DNA of 64,000 bases from positions 391,235,601 to 391,299,600 of the forward strand of contig NC_090319.1 of NCBI RefSeq assembly GCF_040869045.1. Direction: 5' to 3'. Positions 63,540-64,000 of the stretch are shown here, in pieces (within the stretch, counting starts at the first letter, position 1; every line of letters begins with the position of its first letter). The translations under genes were made by a program, and so were the position numbers. Origin of the DNA: Eurosta solidaginis. Taxonomy: Eukaryota > Arthropoda > Insecta > Diptera > Tephritidae. Under the pieces are notes generated by a model. It did no database searches, had not been told where the DNA came from, and worked only from the letters and a program-made list of their open reading frames with translations.

Positions 63540-64000
63540 GCTAGTGGATGGACACAATCGGGCGAAATGGGAGTAGCACTTAAAGAATTGTAACCTCTCT
63601 GCCGGTGTAGGTAAGCTATGGTCCACCGTAAAGTCCTTTTCGAACCCGACTTAACACAATGACAAAATTTCCATCGCCTTTGGCGATAAAGTGCTGTTGG
63701 ATGAGAAAAAATGCACGAGAGGTTTCTGCCGACAATATTTAATGCATGTTGCAATGTTGACAAAGCCAGACGGCGGGCCAACAGACGCGCACATAAGCAT
63801 AACACAGCGCGTCCCCAATTACCATCACCGCCAAAATGGTTGAAGATGCCATCGTTCATACTAAACTATCCAAAGTAATAGGCCCAGACGGCATAGCCAT
63901 GTCGATGCTTAAAAAACTTAGGCAAAGCGGGATTTAATAATCTAGAGCATGTCTTCAATCGGTGCCTGTCCACCTTCGTCAACCTCGAAAAATGGAATGA
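63540..64000 (+). pseudogene. LOA/Jockey-like LINE ORF2, start of RT, runs off the end
   Basis: The + strand contains KLWSTVKSFSNPT, VSIAFGD-like IAFGDKVLLDEKKCTRGFCR, then AIVHTKLSKVIGPDGIAMSM and EHVFNRCLSTFVNLEKWN. This is the linker and the first RT block (K..GPDGI..ML; usually PEKWK). Frameshifts and a stop are present. The remainder lies past position 64000. Confidence 0.72.

Overview
This window looks like repeat-rich nuclear DNA from a higher fly. It has two spliced host genes with short dipteran-style introns, no operons, and very many transposable elements. The repeat repertoire suggests a tephritid fruit fly, but that is inference from memory and was not searched. The elements include Ty3/gypsy LTR elements, Jockey/CR1-like, LOA/R1-like and RTE-like LINEs, hAT, piggyBac, foldback and Helitron-like DNA elements, and two SINE families.

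Host genes. The 3' part of the ESCRT-II subunit gene Vps22 (larsen/SNF8) is on the + strand: exons 17325-17454 and 17511-17657, then a 14.3-kb intron, then the last exon 31986-32121. Only 211 bp separate it from a convergent gene on the - strand. That gene encodes a coiled-coil protein of unknown identity, with six exons visible between 44716 and 32333. All its splice phases agree, although its fifth intron (10.97 kb) is full of transposons. Both genes continue outside the window at their 5' ends.

Layout. 1-2.4 kb: rearranged LTR debris, a SINE and an RTE scrap. 2.4-8 kb: non-coding DNA with a Helitron-like element and inverted repeats. 8-11 kb: a decayed LOA/R1-like LINE carrying a 417-bp SINE inside its first ORF. 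11-15.1 kb: an almost perfect 2,077-bp tandem duplication. 15.4-16.5 kb: a foldback element. 17.3-32.1 kb: Vps22 and its giant intron, which holds two hAT elements, a piggyBac-type MITE, solo LTRs, a 164-bp-arm hairpin, a transposase-like gene and LINE pieces. 32.3-44.7 kb: the coiled-coil gene, with a Ty3/gypsy element in its intron that is itself split by a LINE. 45-48.5 kb: MITEs and a hAT transposase gene. 48.5-59.2 kb: two more LTR elements of the same kind, with Helitron-like repeats between them. 59.2-64 kb: a Jockey/CR1-like LINE carrying a MITE, which carries a second MITE, then a SINE and a LINE running off the end.

The main interest is insertion history. Several empty sites can be reconstructed within the window, so nesting order and target-site duplications can be read directly. 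The LTR family has an unusual Gag with an N-terminal SAP-like motif, and it repeatedly sits at ATAT targets.
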